In this document: positions 1 through 5,385 of the stretch, in pieces | Layout of the letters: every line of letters begins with the position of its first letter | How positions within the stretch are numbered: the first letter of the stretch is position 1 | Source: Syntrophaceae bacterium UBA4778 | Lineage (GTDB): Bacteria; Desulfobacterota; Syntrophia; Syntrophales; UBA4778 | DNA: 9,324 nucleotides | Assembly: GCA_002403175.1 (NCBI GenBank) | Contig: DHHG01000266.1 | Location: 1-9,324 of the forward strand | Reading direction: 5' to 3' | Position numbers and translations under genes: made by a program | The notes under the pieces: model-generated | The model's database searches: none | The model's input: the letters and a program-made list of their open reading frames with translations, nothing else | What the model was told of the DNA's origin: nothing

Positions 1-143
1 TCCCCTTCGCCCGCCTTTCCGTCCTCCAGAATAGCCCGAACGATTATGCTGTGGATCTCATCCTTTCTCCCCAGCGCAGTTGCAAACGTCGTTTTAAGGG
101 GTCTACGGATATGGCGAAAAAGGATTTTTCGAATGCGAACCAT
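1..143 (-). CDS. L-Ala-D/L-Glu (dipeptide) epimerase, N-terminal fragment cut by window edge
   Basis: The first 47 codons read MVRIRKILFRHIRRPLKTTF followed by ATALGRKDEIHSIIVRAILE and DGKAGEG, then the window ends. This fits the opening of the enolase-superfamily dipeptide epimerases: a K-I-R-x-I start, R-x-P-L-K-x-x-F, A-L-G-x-x and a D-G-x-x-G-x-G-(E) turn at the end of the capping domain's first strands. Known members racemise the Glu of L-Ala-D-Glu released from murein so it can be degraded. The catalytic lysines and metal ligands lie outside the window, so the exact substrate is not proven. The ATG is preceded by AAGGA and TAAGGA, which overlap the stop codon of the upstream amidase. 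Only 6 bases separate the two genes, so they are almost certainly co-transcribed and translationally linked. A related muconate or mandelate-type enzyme is possible, but the amidase neighbour favours the murein dipeptide. Confidence 0.8.
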   Translation of the reverse strand, partial: MVRIRKILFRHIRRPLKTTFATALGRKDEIHSIIVRAILEDGKAGEG

Positions 144-149
144 TGTTCC

Positions 150-770
150 TTAATCCTTGAGAATCATATTGTATTGATCTGCCAGGGCAGTTCTGACCCT
201 GAACATAAAATCGATCCCGGGGTCCTGTTTGTCGGTGAATCGATAGGTGCTATCCTGCTCTGAAATCAGATCATAATGGGGAAGTTCTTGGTTGGTGTAT
301 TCATAATGGCCGATCAGAAACTCAATGCAAGGATATTTGTTTACAAGATATTGGATAATAAAGGCATTTGCCGAAACCTGCTCACCAGTCAACTGATTAC
401 GATCCAGGCCGACATTTTCAATGGAGAGGGCAACATGATTGAACCCGATCGTGTGGCGAGCTATGAAATCTTCAGGTAGAAGCCGGAAGATTTCTCCACT
501 GCGGTCTATCAGAAAGTGCGTCCCGACATTAAGGCGGCCTCCGCTCTGAATATCGCCACGTATCTCGGAAAGCTCATCGGGTTGCATGAAATTGTAAGAC
601 TCACGAAGCGTAGCAAACGCTGTGTAATGAATAACGATCACCTTCGGCCCGTTGATCCGGTGTCCTTCGAATCCATAATGGATGCGGCAATATTCGTCCG
701 TAAGTTGAATCCTTCTTTCCGAAATAATCGGAAGCTCTCCAATATGGAATTTATTCTGAGGAACAACCAT
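150..770 (-). CDS. N-acetylmuramoyl-L-alanine amidase (Amidase_2/AmpD-like fold), cytoplasmic
   Basis: The 206-residue protein carries the zinc amidase signature in order. These are VIHYTA (His48, first zinc ligand), the core NVGTHFLIDRSGEIFRL (residues 81-97), RHTIG (105-109), the strand SIENVG with Glu118, GHYEY (154-158; His155, second ligand) and KQDPG (181-185; Asp183, third ligand). This family cleaves the bond between MurNAc lactyl and L-Ala in muropeptides. There is no signal peptide, and an in-frame TAA lies 24 bases upstream of the ATG, so none can be added by a longer start. It therefore probably acts in the cytoplasm on imported muropeptides, like AmpD. The start has a strong site (AGGAAAGG) just upstream. 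The epimerase follows after 6 bases, which supports a murein recycling or catabolic role. A prophage-type lysin is less likely given that neighbour and the absence of phage genes. A candidate promoter lies at 800-828. Confidence 0.88.
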   Translation of the reverse strand: MVVPQNKFHIGELPIISERRIQLTDEYCRIHYGFEGHRINGPKVIVIHYTAFATLRESYNFMQPDELSEIRGDIQSGGRLNVGTHFLIDRSGEIFRLLPEDFIARHTIGFNHVALSIENVGLDRNQLTGEQVSANAFIIQYLVNKYPCIEFLIGHYEYTNQELPHYDLISEQDSTYRFTDKQDPGIDFMFRVRTALADQYNMILKD

Positions 771-799
771 CGCCTTTCCTTTCTGACATAGTCTTTACT

Positions 800-828
800 G
801 TCATACAGGAATCTTATCGGATATTCAA
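800..828 (-). promoter_or_regulatory. Candidate sigma70 promoter for the amidase-epimerase operon
   Basis: On the minus strand TTGAAT (823-828) and TATGAC (800-805) are separated by 17 bases. Each matches the consensus at 4 of 6 positions. Transcription would begin near 793 and give a leader of about 22 bases containing the ribosome binding site. The inverted repeat CAAGG-N5-CCTTG at 826-840 overlaps the -35 box and could be an operator. Confidence 0.4.
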
Positions 829-848
829 GGATCGCCCTTGCAGATCCT
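826..848. repeat. Overlapping inverted repeats in the divergent promoter region
   Basis: CAAGG-atcgc-CCTTG (826-840) and AGGATC-N9-GATCCT (828-848) overlap one another. They sit between the amidase promoter and the promoter of the hypothetical gene at 956. They could form a regulator site or alternative hairpins. No function can be assigned from the sequence alone. Confidence 0.35.
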
Positions 849-878
849 GAAGGCTTATCCTGCAGAAATAAATCTTAG

Positions 879-907
879 TTGACAACACCTTTTGCTTTAT
901 TTAGATT
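879..907 (+). promoter_or_regulatory. Sigma70-type promoter for the hypothetical gene at 956
   Basis: A perfect -35 TTGACA (879-884), a 17-base spacer and the -10 TAGATT (902-907, 4 of 6 matches) place transcription start near 914. This is about 42 bases ahead of the ATG at 956. It is the best promoter match in this intergenic region and supports the short downstream ORF as a real gene. Confidence 0.6.
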
Positions 908-955
908 GGCTGGAAAGGGAACTACTTTCATCATAGTGGATCAGGCAGGTGCATT

Positions 956-1339
956 ATGGCCGACATCATTATTGAATCGGGAAAAGCAGGTTCGCCCCTG
1001 ATCGTTTCAGGTACGCTTCGAAACAACAGATTCGATCAACCCTCAACTGAAAACGCCTCTTCGTATGTTCAGTTATCAGACAACTTCTTATCAAATATTG
1101 AGGATAGTATATCCATCAGTTCGAAAGCCCGTGAACTCAACTTTCAATCCGGACAGAAACTTCCCGGACCGGATTTACATCTTCTCAACCAGAATCAGCC
1201 AAAATCGGATTTCAGCACTAATGACTTATTAAAAAAGTATCAAGAAGCATCACATTTAAAATTAGCATATGAGCCCTTCGATATTACAATAGACAGGATT
1301 ACCATCAGTCAGGAAGCTTCAACGCTCAGCCGGTCCTAA
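956..1339 (+). CDS. Hypothetical protein with repeated D-x-I-x-I-S-x-x-A-x-x-L motif
   Basis: I do not recognise this 127-residue protein. It is hydrophilic, has no signal peptide or membrane segment, and is rich in Ser and Asn, which suggests partial disorder. Two stretches share a pattern: DSISISSKAREL (residues 50-61) and DRITISQEASTL (113-124), both D-x-I-(S/T)-I-S-x-x-A-x-x-L. Short motifs of this kind occur in small proteobacterial proteins, some linked to flagella or anti-sigma factors such as FlgM. The rest of the protein does not look like FlgM, so no role is claimed. Support for a real gene comes from the promoter at 879-907, an AGG-containing site 6-8 bases before the ATG, and its size within otherwise non-coding DNA. 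It stands alone: divergent from the amidase and convergent with the barrel gene 39 bases downstream. Confidence 0.6.
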   Translation: MADIIIESGKAGSPLIVSGTLRNNRFDQPSTENASSYVQLSDNFLSNIEDSISISSKARELNFQSGQKLPGPDLHLLNQNQPKSDFSTNDLLKKYQEASHLKLAYEPFDITIDRITISQEASTLSRS

Positions 1340-1378
1340 GGGGTCGATTTCAGGATGATTGATATAGAAGGAAAAGGA

Positions 1379-2347
1379 TCAAAAACAGAATCCTGGTCCG
1401 ATCAATATAATATCTGAATCACGATCATAATCTGTAACTGTCCGGCTCCAGACGGCACGCAGCAACCAACGGGAATCGAACCGGTACGCGGCACTAACTG
1501 TAAGTATGCCGGCCAGGATAACGCCTTCGGTATCCGTCAGGCGATCTCCAGATATGTGATCCGCGATATAAGGGCCCAAACCGATACCGAGGGTCAGCTT
1601 TTCATCATAAAAATCCTGGACAGCCCAAATCTGAGCCGCCCCGCCAACCCTGTGAAGTACATTATTGTGGCCCTCGTTGATAAACGAGAGCGTCCATTCA
1701 AGATGTCTCATGATTCTTTCCCTGTACATGATCTGCCATGCAAAGGCTTTGTCCTCATCACGGTTGTTCATAACTGCCCGGCCTAAAAGGATGGAGAGCT
1801 CGCGCCCCGGCATCTTTTCAACTCCGGGAACAAATCGATTTTCCTTAGATATCCTGGGAGCTGTTTCCAGTTCGATACCCAATCCGAAAAGCAATGAGAT
1901 GGTGCTTATGTTTGAATCCGTCCATACCCAATTCGAGTGTACGCGAAAGAAAAATGGAGATTTAAAATACCACTGACCCGACAGACTGGATATGATACCT
2001 AAGCCGTGTTCATTGTTGAAGATTGCCCTCTTCCTTTCATTGGTGTCCAAGTAAAAATATGGACCGATTCCGGCTGCCAGCGAATACTTTTTGTCCGGCG
2101 AGCGCAACACCCCCCACAATTGAGAATAGTAGCCATCCCGATGATGTTCCTCAAAATGCCCTTCATTTAAATAGGATATTCCCAAAGCCAGATGGTCCGA
2201 CAGCATATGCAAATAATTATATTGATACCCAACCGTCTTTTCACTTGAACCGCTGTTCAACACACTGCCGACAGAAACTGAAAACTCCTGCGACCAGGAA
2301 GGACAGGCAAACAAAAAAAGGATGATAAAAATGATGAGTTTCTTCAT
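1379..2347 (-). CDS. Outer-membrane beta-barrel protein built from two homologous halves
   Basis: The ATG at 2347 gives 322 residues beginning MKKLIIFIILFLFACPSWSQ, a typical signal peptide with likely cleavage after SWS (residue 19). An in-frame TTG at 2410 would add 21 residues before the signal sequence. It coincides with a candidate -35 box, so I reject it. The mature protein alternates polar and hydrophobic/aromatic residues and ends in Phe (GPGFCF), as outer-membrane barrels do. Residues 22-160 and 184-322 align with one another: SYLNEGH (58-64) with SFINEGH (221-227), GIGPY (93-97) with GLGPY (256-260), and WVWT (140-143) with WSRT (300-303). The offset of 160-163 residues is nearly constant. 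The second half ends in the T-x-Y-D-R-D-S-D strand seen in small barrel families, and each half may be an eight-stranded unit. Function is unknown. LFAC is a poor lipobox, so a lipoprotein is unlikely. Confidence 0.72.
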   Translation of the reverse strand: MKKLIIFIILFLFACPSWSQEFSVSVGSVLNSGSSEKTVGYQYNYLHMLSDHLALGISYLNEGHFEEHHRDGYYSQLWGVLRSPDKKYSLAAGIGPYFYLDTNERKRAIFNNEHGLGIISSLSGQWYFKSPFFFRVHSNWVWTDSNISTISLLFGLGIELETAPRISKENRFVPGVEKMPGRELSILLGRAVMNNRDEDKAFAWQIMYRERIMRHLEWTLSFINEGHNNVLHRVGGAAQIWAVQDFYDEKLTLGIGLGPYIADHISGDRLTDTEGVILAGILTVSAAYRFDSRWLLRAVWSRTVTDYDRDSDIILIGPGFCF

Positions 2348-2381
2348 TCTCTTTTTAACCTTCGATAGAAAACTTCTCTCA

Positions 2382-2410
2382 ATTTTTGATTCGCTTAAGC
2401 AATAAGTCAA
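2382..2410 (-). promoter_or_regulatory. Candidate promoter for the beta-barrel gene
   Basis: On the minus strand TTGACT (2405-2410) lies 17 bases from AAAAAT (2382-2387, 4 of 6 matches to the -10 consensus). Transcription would start near 2375, about 28 bases before the chosen ATG at 2347. The -10 box is weak, so this is tentative. Confidence 0.35.
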
Positions 2411-2444
2411 AATAGCTCACATTTGAAAATTAGAGTATCAGTAG

Positions 2445-2456
2445 AATTCATGAATT
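2445..2456. repeat. Perfect 12-base palindrome in a divergent promoter region
   Basis: AATTCATGAATT reads identically on both strands. It lies between the divergent barrel and phenylacetate-CoA ligase genes, about 21 bases upstream of the ligase -35 box. The position suits a dimeric regulator, but no regulator family is recognised. Confidence 0.35.
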
Positions 2457-2477
2457 GCAGTACATCGTTCTTTTATA

Positions 2478-2507
2478 TTGACATCGTAAAAACAGCTAAG
2501 ATAAAGT
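2478..2507 (+). promoter_or_regulatory. Sigma70-type promoter for the ligase-ACT operon
   Basis: A perfect -35 TTGACA (2478-2483) is followed by GATAAAGT (2500-2507). Either GATAAA (16-base spacer) or TAAAGT (18-base spacer) can serve as the -10 box. The start would be near 2513, just ahead of the strong ribosome binding site GAGGAGG at 2523-2529. Confidence 0.6.
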
Positions 2508-2535
2508 TTCATTACTATTTCCGAGGAGGAATTCC

Positions 2536-3837
2536 ATGATTTTCAATGAAGAATTTGAAACGCTTCCGAGAGAAGCTCTGGAGGCACTGCAACTGAAGCG
2601 ATTACAGCAGGTCGCCCAAAGGGTCTATCATACCGTCGGCTTCTATCATAAATCCTTTGATGAGGCGGGAATCTCTCCCGATGATATAAAAACGTTGGAC
2701 GATCTCAAAAAACTGCCGTTTACAACCAAGGATGATCTTCGGAACAATTATCCTTTCGGTCTGTTTGCCGTGCCGATGAGCAACATAGTGCGGCTCCATG
2801 CCTCATCAGGAACGACAGGCAAAATGACGGTTGTCGGATATACAAAGAGAGATATCGAAACCTGGTCCAATCTGATTGCCCGTTGTTTTGTATCGGCGGG
2901 TCTGACGAAGAACGACATCATACACAATGCATACGGATACGGTCTTTTCACAGGAGGTCTCGGTATACATTACGGAGCTGAGAGATTGGGCGCCAGCGTC
3001 ATTCCTATGTCAGGGGGAAGCACGAAACGCCAAATCACGATTTTGCAGGATTTCGGGCCGACCGCCATCTGCTGCACCCCCTCCTACGCCCTTACCCTCG
3101 CCGAAACAGGAGAAGAACTCGGCGTGGACATGAGGTCCCTCAAGCTCCGTGTCGGAATATTCGGAGCCGAGCCCTGGAGCGAAAAGATGCGGGACGAACT
3201 GGAAGACAAATTGAATATCACGGCAATGAACATTTACGGTCTTTCCGAAGTGATCGGTCCCGGGGTGGCTATGGAATGCATCGATGGAAGGAACGGACTT
3301 CACATTTTTGAGGACCATTTCATTGTCGAGACCATCAATCCCGAAACGGGCGAAACGCTGCCACCGGGTACACCAGGCGAGCTGGTTTTTACGACACTCA
3401 GCAAGGAAGCATTTCCCCTGATTCGATACCGCACAAGAGACATCTCCAGAATCATAACGGAACCGTGCCGTTGCGGCCGGACATTCGTCAGAATGGATCG
3501 TATATCCGGGCGCAGTGACGAGATGCTGATTATTCGAGGAGTAAATGTTTTTCCATCTCAAATTGAAGGCATTCTGATGAGCATCGAGGGGTTGGAACCT
3601 CATTACCAGCTTATTGTTGAACGAATCGGTACCCTTGACACCTTGTCGATACAGGTCGAAGTCAGCGAGAGTGTCTTTTCCGATGAGATCCGTGCCATGC
3701 AGAAGCTCGAAAAAAGGATTTCCAAGGATATAAAGGATTACCTGGGAATAAGCGCCTCCATTAAACTCGTGGAGCCCAAGAAGCTCCAACGCTTCGAAGG
3801 GAAGGCACAGAGGGTCATTGATAAGAGAATGATGTAG
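2536..3837 (+). CDS. paaK: Phenylacetate--CoA ligase (PaaK family)
   Basis: The enzyme adenylates phenylacetate or a related arylacetate with ATP and transfers the acyl group to coenzyme A, in the cytoplasm. The 433-residue length is normal for the family. Visible motifs are the phosphate-binding loop SSGTTGK (residues 90-96), YGLSE (234-238), IRYRTRD (296-302, with the ribose-binding Asp302), the PaaK-type C-x-C-G-R element (311-315), the hinge and second-domain motif [11 protein letters not shown] (325-335), and EGKAQRV (421-427) carrying the C-terminal catalytic Lys423. The ATG has a near-perfect site, GAGGAGG, 6 bases upstream. An ACT-domain gene follows after 18 bases. In anaerobes and archaea this pair often accompanies indolepyruvate ferredoxin oxidoreductase, so the ligase may handle arylacetates made from aromatic amino acids. 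No oxidoreductase or aerobic paa ring-oxidation gene is present here, and the exact substrate cannot be read from sequence. Confidence 0.93.
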   Translation: MIFNEEFETLPREALEALQLKRLQQVAQRVYHTVGFYHKSFDEAGISPDDIKTLDDLKKLPFTTKDDLRNNYPFGLFAVPMSNIVRLHASSGTTGKMTVVGYTKRDIETWSNLIARCFVSAGLTKNDIIHNAYGYGLFTGGLGIHYGAERLGASVIPMSGGSTKRQITILQDFGPTAICCTPSYALTLAETGEELGVDMRSLKLRVGIFGAEPWSEKMRDELEDKLNITAMNIYGLSEVIGPGVAMECIDGRNGLHIFEDHFIVETINPETGETLPPGTPGELVFTTLSKEAFPLIRYRTRDISRIITEPCRCGRTFVRMDRISGRSDEMLIIRGVNVFPSQIEGILMSIEGLEPHYQLIVERIGTLDTLSIQVEVSESVFSDEIRAMQKLEKRISKDIKDYLGISASIKLVEPKKLQRFEGKAQRVIDKRMM

Positions 3838-3855
3838 CTCAAAAGGAGACAGCCG

Positions 3856-4287
3856 ATGAAAGTAGAACAAATTTCTCTTTTTCTGGAAAACAAGCCGGGG
3901 TCAATGGAAAAAGCTACCAAAGTTTTGAGTGATGCCGGGATCAATATCAGAGCGCTTTCCCTTGCGGATACATCAGATTTCGGAATTTTGCGTTTGATCC
4001 TTAATGATGTTGATCGTGGAAAGAAAATCCTTCAGGAAAACGGATTCACTGTGAGAAAGACCGAAGTCGTTGCGGTCGAAGTCCCTGATAAACCGGGGGG
4101 TCTCCACAGCATCATGGAAGCACTTTCCAGAAGCAATGTGAATGTAGAATACATGTATGCCTATGTGGAACGCAGCGGAAAGGATGCGATCATCATTTTC
4201 CGCTTCGATCCAATTGACGCCGGAATTGAAGCCTTACAAAAGAGCGGTTTCTCGGTACTACCCGGGGAAAAGGTGTACAATATTTAG
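3856..4287 (+). CDS. Double ACT-domain protein, partner of the phenylacetate-CoA ligase
   Basis: The 143 residues form two ACT domains and nothing else. The first covers residues 1-66, with the ligand-loop ENKPG (11-15) and a following helix ending DAGINIRALS. The second covers about 71-136, with PDKPGG (77-82) and a helix ending RSNVNVEYM. ACT domains bind small molecules, usually amino acids, and often pair at their helices. Stand-alone double-ACT proteins encoded after paaK are a known arrangement in anaerobes. They are presumed sensors or regulators of aromatic amino acid or arylacetate metabolism, but the target is unproven. An AAAAGGAGA site lies 6 bases before the ATG, and the gene is 18 bases from the ligase stop, so both share the promoter at 2478-2507. 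The stop codon overlaps the stem of the terminator at 4287-4315, ending the operon. Confidence 0.88.
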   Translation: MKVEQISLFLENKPGSMEKATKVLSDAGINIRALSLADTSDFGILRLILNDVDRGKKILQENGFTVRKTEVVAVEVPDKPGGLHSIMEALSRSNVNVEYMYAYVERSGKDAIIIFRFDPIDAGIEALQKSGFSVLPGEKVYNI

Positions 4288-4315
4288 GAGCTGTTGTCCA
4301 AAGCTCCCCTTTTTT
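4287..4315 (+). terminator. Intrinsic terminator of the ligase-ACT operon
   Basis: GGAGCT (4287-4292) pairs with AGCTCC (4302-4307) around a 9-base loop, and is followed by CC and six T residues (4310-4315). The stem begins within the ACT gene stop codon. This is a standard rho-independent terminator. Confidence 0.82.
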
Positions 4316-4324
4316 ATTAGAAGA

Positions 4325-4362
4325 TTTGGATTTTCAAACTCGAATGAGAAAAAAAATCCAAA
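4325..4362. repeat. Long inverted repeat with 10-base arms
   Basis: TTTGGATTTT (4325-4334) is the exact reverse complement of AAAATCCAAA (4353-4362), separated by 18 bases. The loop holds a smaller CTC-GAAT-GAG hairpin. There is no T-tract typical of a plus-strand terminator. It lies directly upstream of the REP-like hairpins and may be part of the same element. Confidence 0.5.
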
Positions 4363-4365
4363 AAC

Positions 4366-4490
4366 ATTGGAGACTCACCGGAGCAAGCTCCGTCGAATCT
4401 CCGATCCTTAAGGAACTTTTAAACATGATTCGCTCGCTTACCCCGCAGCAAGCTGCGAGGAATGCGCTCGCTGCCGGATTCAATTTCCGG
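4366..4490. repeat. REP-like cluster of GC-rich hairpins
   Basis: Two hairpins share an AGCAAGCT core. One is CGGAGC-AA-GCTCCG (4379-4392), nested in an outer stem ATTGGAGA/TCTCCGAT (4366-4373 and 4398-4405, one G-U pair). The other is CGCAGC-AA-GCTGCG (4444-4457). The second is flanked on both sides by CGCTCGCT (4431-4438 and 4465-4472), and is followed by CCGG-N9-CCGG (4474-4490). Together these look like a repetitive extragenic palindromic element. Whether it is multicopy cannot be seen from one window. No gene is visible between 4288 and 4539. Confidence 0.5.
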
Positions 4491-4539
4491 GAAATCATAT
4501 TATAGGAAAGTCCATCGCTCATTTAATCGGAGGACAGGA

Positions 4540-4827
4540 ATGCTCAAGCATGTGGTCATGTTGAAATTCAAAGCGGGAATATCCGAAGCGGATATCCAGG
4601 AACTGGAGAAGGGATTGGGGAGCCTCCCTGCAAAGTTAAGCCAGATCAAAGGCTATGATTTCGGCCGCGACCTGCGCTCCGAGAAAACATTTGATTTTGC
4701 CCTCGTCTCAAGCTTTGAAAACTTCGATGCTCTGAATGTATACAAGATCCATCCTGACCATCAGGTCGTCCTCAAAAAGGTCCTGGAACTAAGCGAAACT
4801 GTTCAGATCGTTGATTTTGAGTACTGA
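4540..4827 (+). CDS. Dabb (stress-responsive A/B barrel) domain protein
   Basis: The chosen ATG gives 95 residues starting MLKHVVMLKFKAGIS, the standard opening of Dabb proteins. GGAGG (4529-4533) lies 6 bases before it. An in-frame ATG at 4462 would add 26 residues encoded by repeat DNA, so it is rejected. Family features include the first strand H-V-V-M-L-K-F, G-Y-D-F-G (residues 38-42), F-D-F-A-L-V-S-x-F (51-59) and the conserved Y-K-I-H-P-D-H-Q-V-V (68-77). The domain forms a dimeric alpha/beta barrel of ferredoxin-like fold. Members are mostly uncharacterised, and some act in stress response or small-molecule cyclisation and degradation. The gene stands alone and is convergent with the RidA gene. 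TATTAT at 4498-4503 could be a -10 box, but no good -35 precedes it. Confidence 0.85.
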   Translation: MLKHVVMLKFKAGISEADIQELEKGLGSLPAKLSQIKGYDFGRDLRSEKTFDFALVSSFENFDALNVYKIHPDHQVVLKKVLELSETVQIVDFEY

Positions 4828-4828
4828 A

Positions 4829-4848
4829 AATGAGGATCGGCTCTCATT
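4829..4848. terminator. Weak hairpin between convergent genes
   Basis: AATGAG (4829-4834) pairs with CTCATT (4843-4848) around an 8-base loop, in the 78-base gap between the convergent Dabb and RidA genes. Neither strand has a strong T-tract, so a bidirectional terminator role is only suggested by position. Confidence 0.3.
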
Positions 4849-4905
4849 AAATAGAGGCACTTTATAAATTGGTTCTAAAACATAAGACGCCCTGCGAATG
4901 ACCTC

Positions 4906-5298
4906 TCACAATCCACGGCTGCAGATTACGGATACCTCGACAGAAGCACCCTTCGGCAGTTCAGAAACGGCAAAGGTCTGGCGAGCAGGGGGATTCACCA
5001 CGAAATATCCGGCGTAGATTTCATTGAATACAGCTGCATCGGCAATATCCTTTAATGCAACGGTAACCATCATTATATTTTCCATTCCGGCCCCTCCTGC
5101 TTCAACCACGGCCTTTATATTCTCCATTACCTGTTTCGCTTCTGCCGGAAAGTTCCCTTTCAGCAATTCCCCGCTTTCGGGCTTTATCGGAATCATCCCG
5201 GATACAAATAAAAAATCACCGAAACAAACTCCCTGAGAGTAAGGACCGGCAACAACAGGCGCTTTCGATGTGTAAACAACTTCTTTTTTGTCCGACAC
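4906..5298 (-). CDS. ridA: RidA/YjgF/UK114-family imine deaminase, GTG start
   Basis: RidA hydrolyses reactive enamine/imine intermediates, such as 2-aminoacrylate released by pyridoxal-phosphate enzymes, to keto acids and ammonia in the cytoplasm. The 130-residue length is normal. Recognisable elements are the N-terminal APVVAGPYSQG (residues 13-23, with Tyr20), the core F-V-S-G-M-I-P (31-37), the helix EAKQVMENIKAVVEAGG (53-69), and the signature PPARQTF (103-109), whose Arg106 corresponds to the substrate-binding Arg105 of E. coli RidA. Glu121 in SVEVSV matches the catalytic-site Glu120, so the active site looks intact. The second Glu of the usual I-E-I-E strand is replaced by Ser123. The start is GTG, with GGAGG (complement of 5305-5309) 6 bases upstream. 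No clear promoter is visible in the 87 bases behind it, so it could be co-transcribed with the large gene upstream. Confidence 0.92.
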   Translation of the reverse strand: MSDKKEVVYTSKAPVVAGPYSQGVCFGDFLFVSGMIPIKPESGELLKGNFPAEAKQVMENIKAVVEAGGAGMENIMMVTVALKDIADAAVFNEIYAGYFVVNPPARQTFAVSELPKGASVEVSVICSRGL

Positions 5299-5385
5299 TA
5301 TCAGCCTCCCCCTTTTTACCTGATGTGAACTATGTGAGGTTCCGCAAAAAACAAATACCCCAATTTTCCTGGACCATTTAGAGTG

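Noticed and set aside
51..791. Plus-strand open frames opposite the epimerase and amidase
   Set aside because: They are antisense to two family-recognisable genes and have no domains of their own.
956..1339. FlgM (anti-sigma-28) identity for the orphan protein
   Set aside because: Only a short SISISSKAREL-like stretch is reminiscent; the conserved FlgM C-terminal helices are not recognisable.
1374..1393. AGGAT-N10-ATCCT hairpin between convergent genes, considered as a terminator
   Set aside because: The stem is only five bases, has no T-tract on either strand, and overlaps the coding end of the barrel gene.
1868..1930. HSN in the first barrel half, considered as a PagL-type lipid A deacylase active site
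   Set aside because: The PagL catalytic layout of His, Ser and a downstream Glu in the expected context is not present, and the second half lacks the motif.
1556..2325. Several plus-strand open frames of 76-103 codons opposite the barrel gene
   Set aside because: They overlap one another and the barrel gene in other frames, with no start signals or recognisable domains.
3010..3870. 286-codon open frame on the minus strand opposite the phenylacetate-CoA ligase
   Set aside because: It lies wholly opposite a well-supported family gene, its translation resembles no family, and it is explained by the codon bias of the sense gene.
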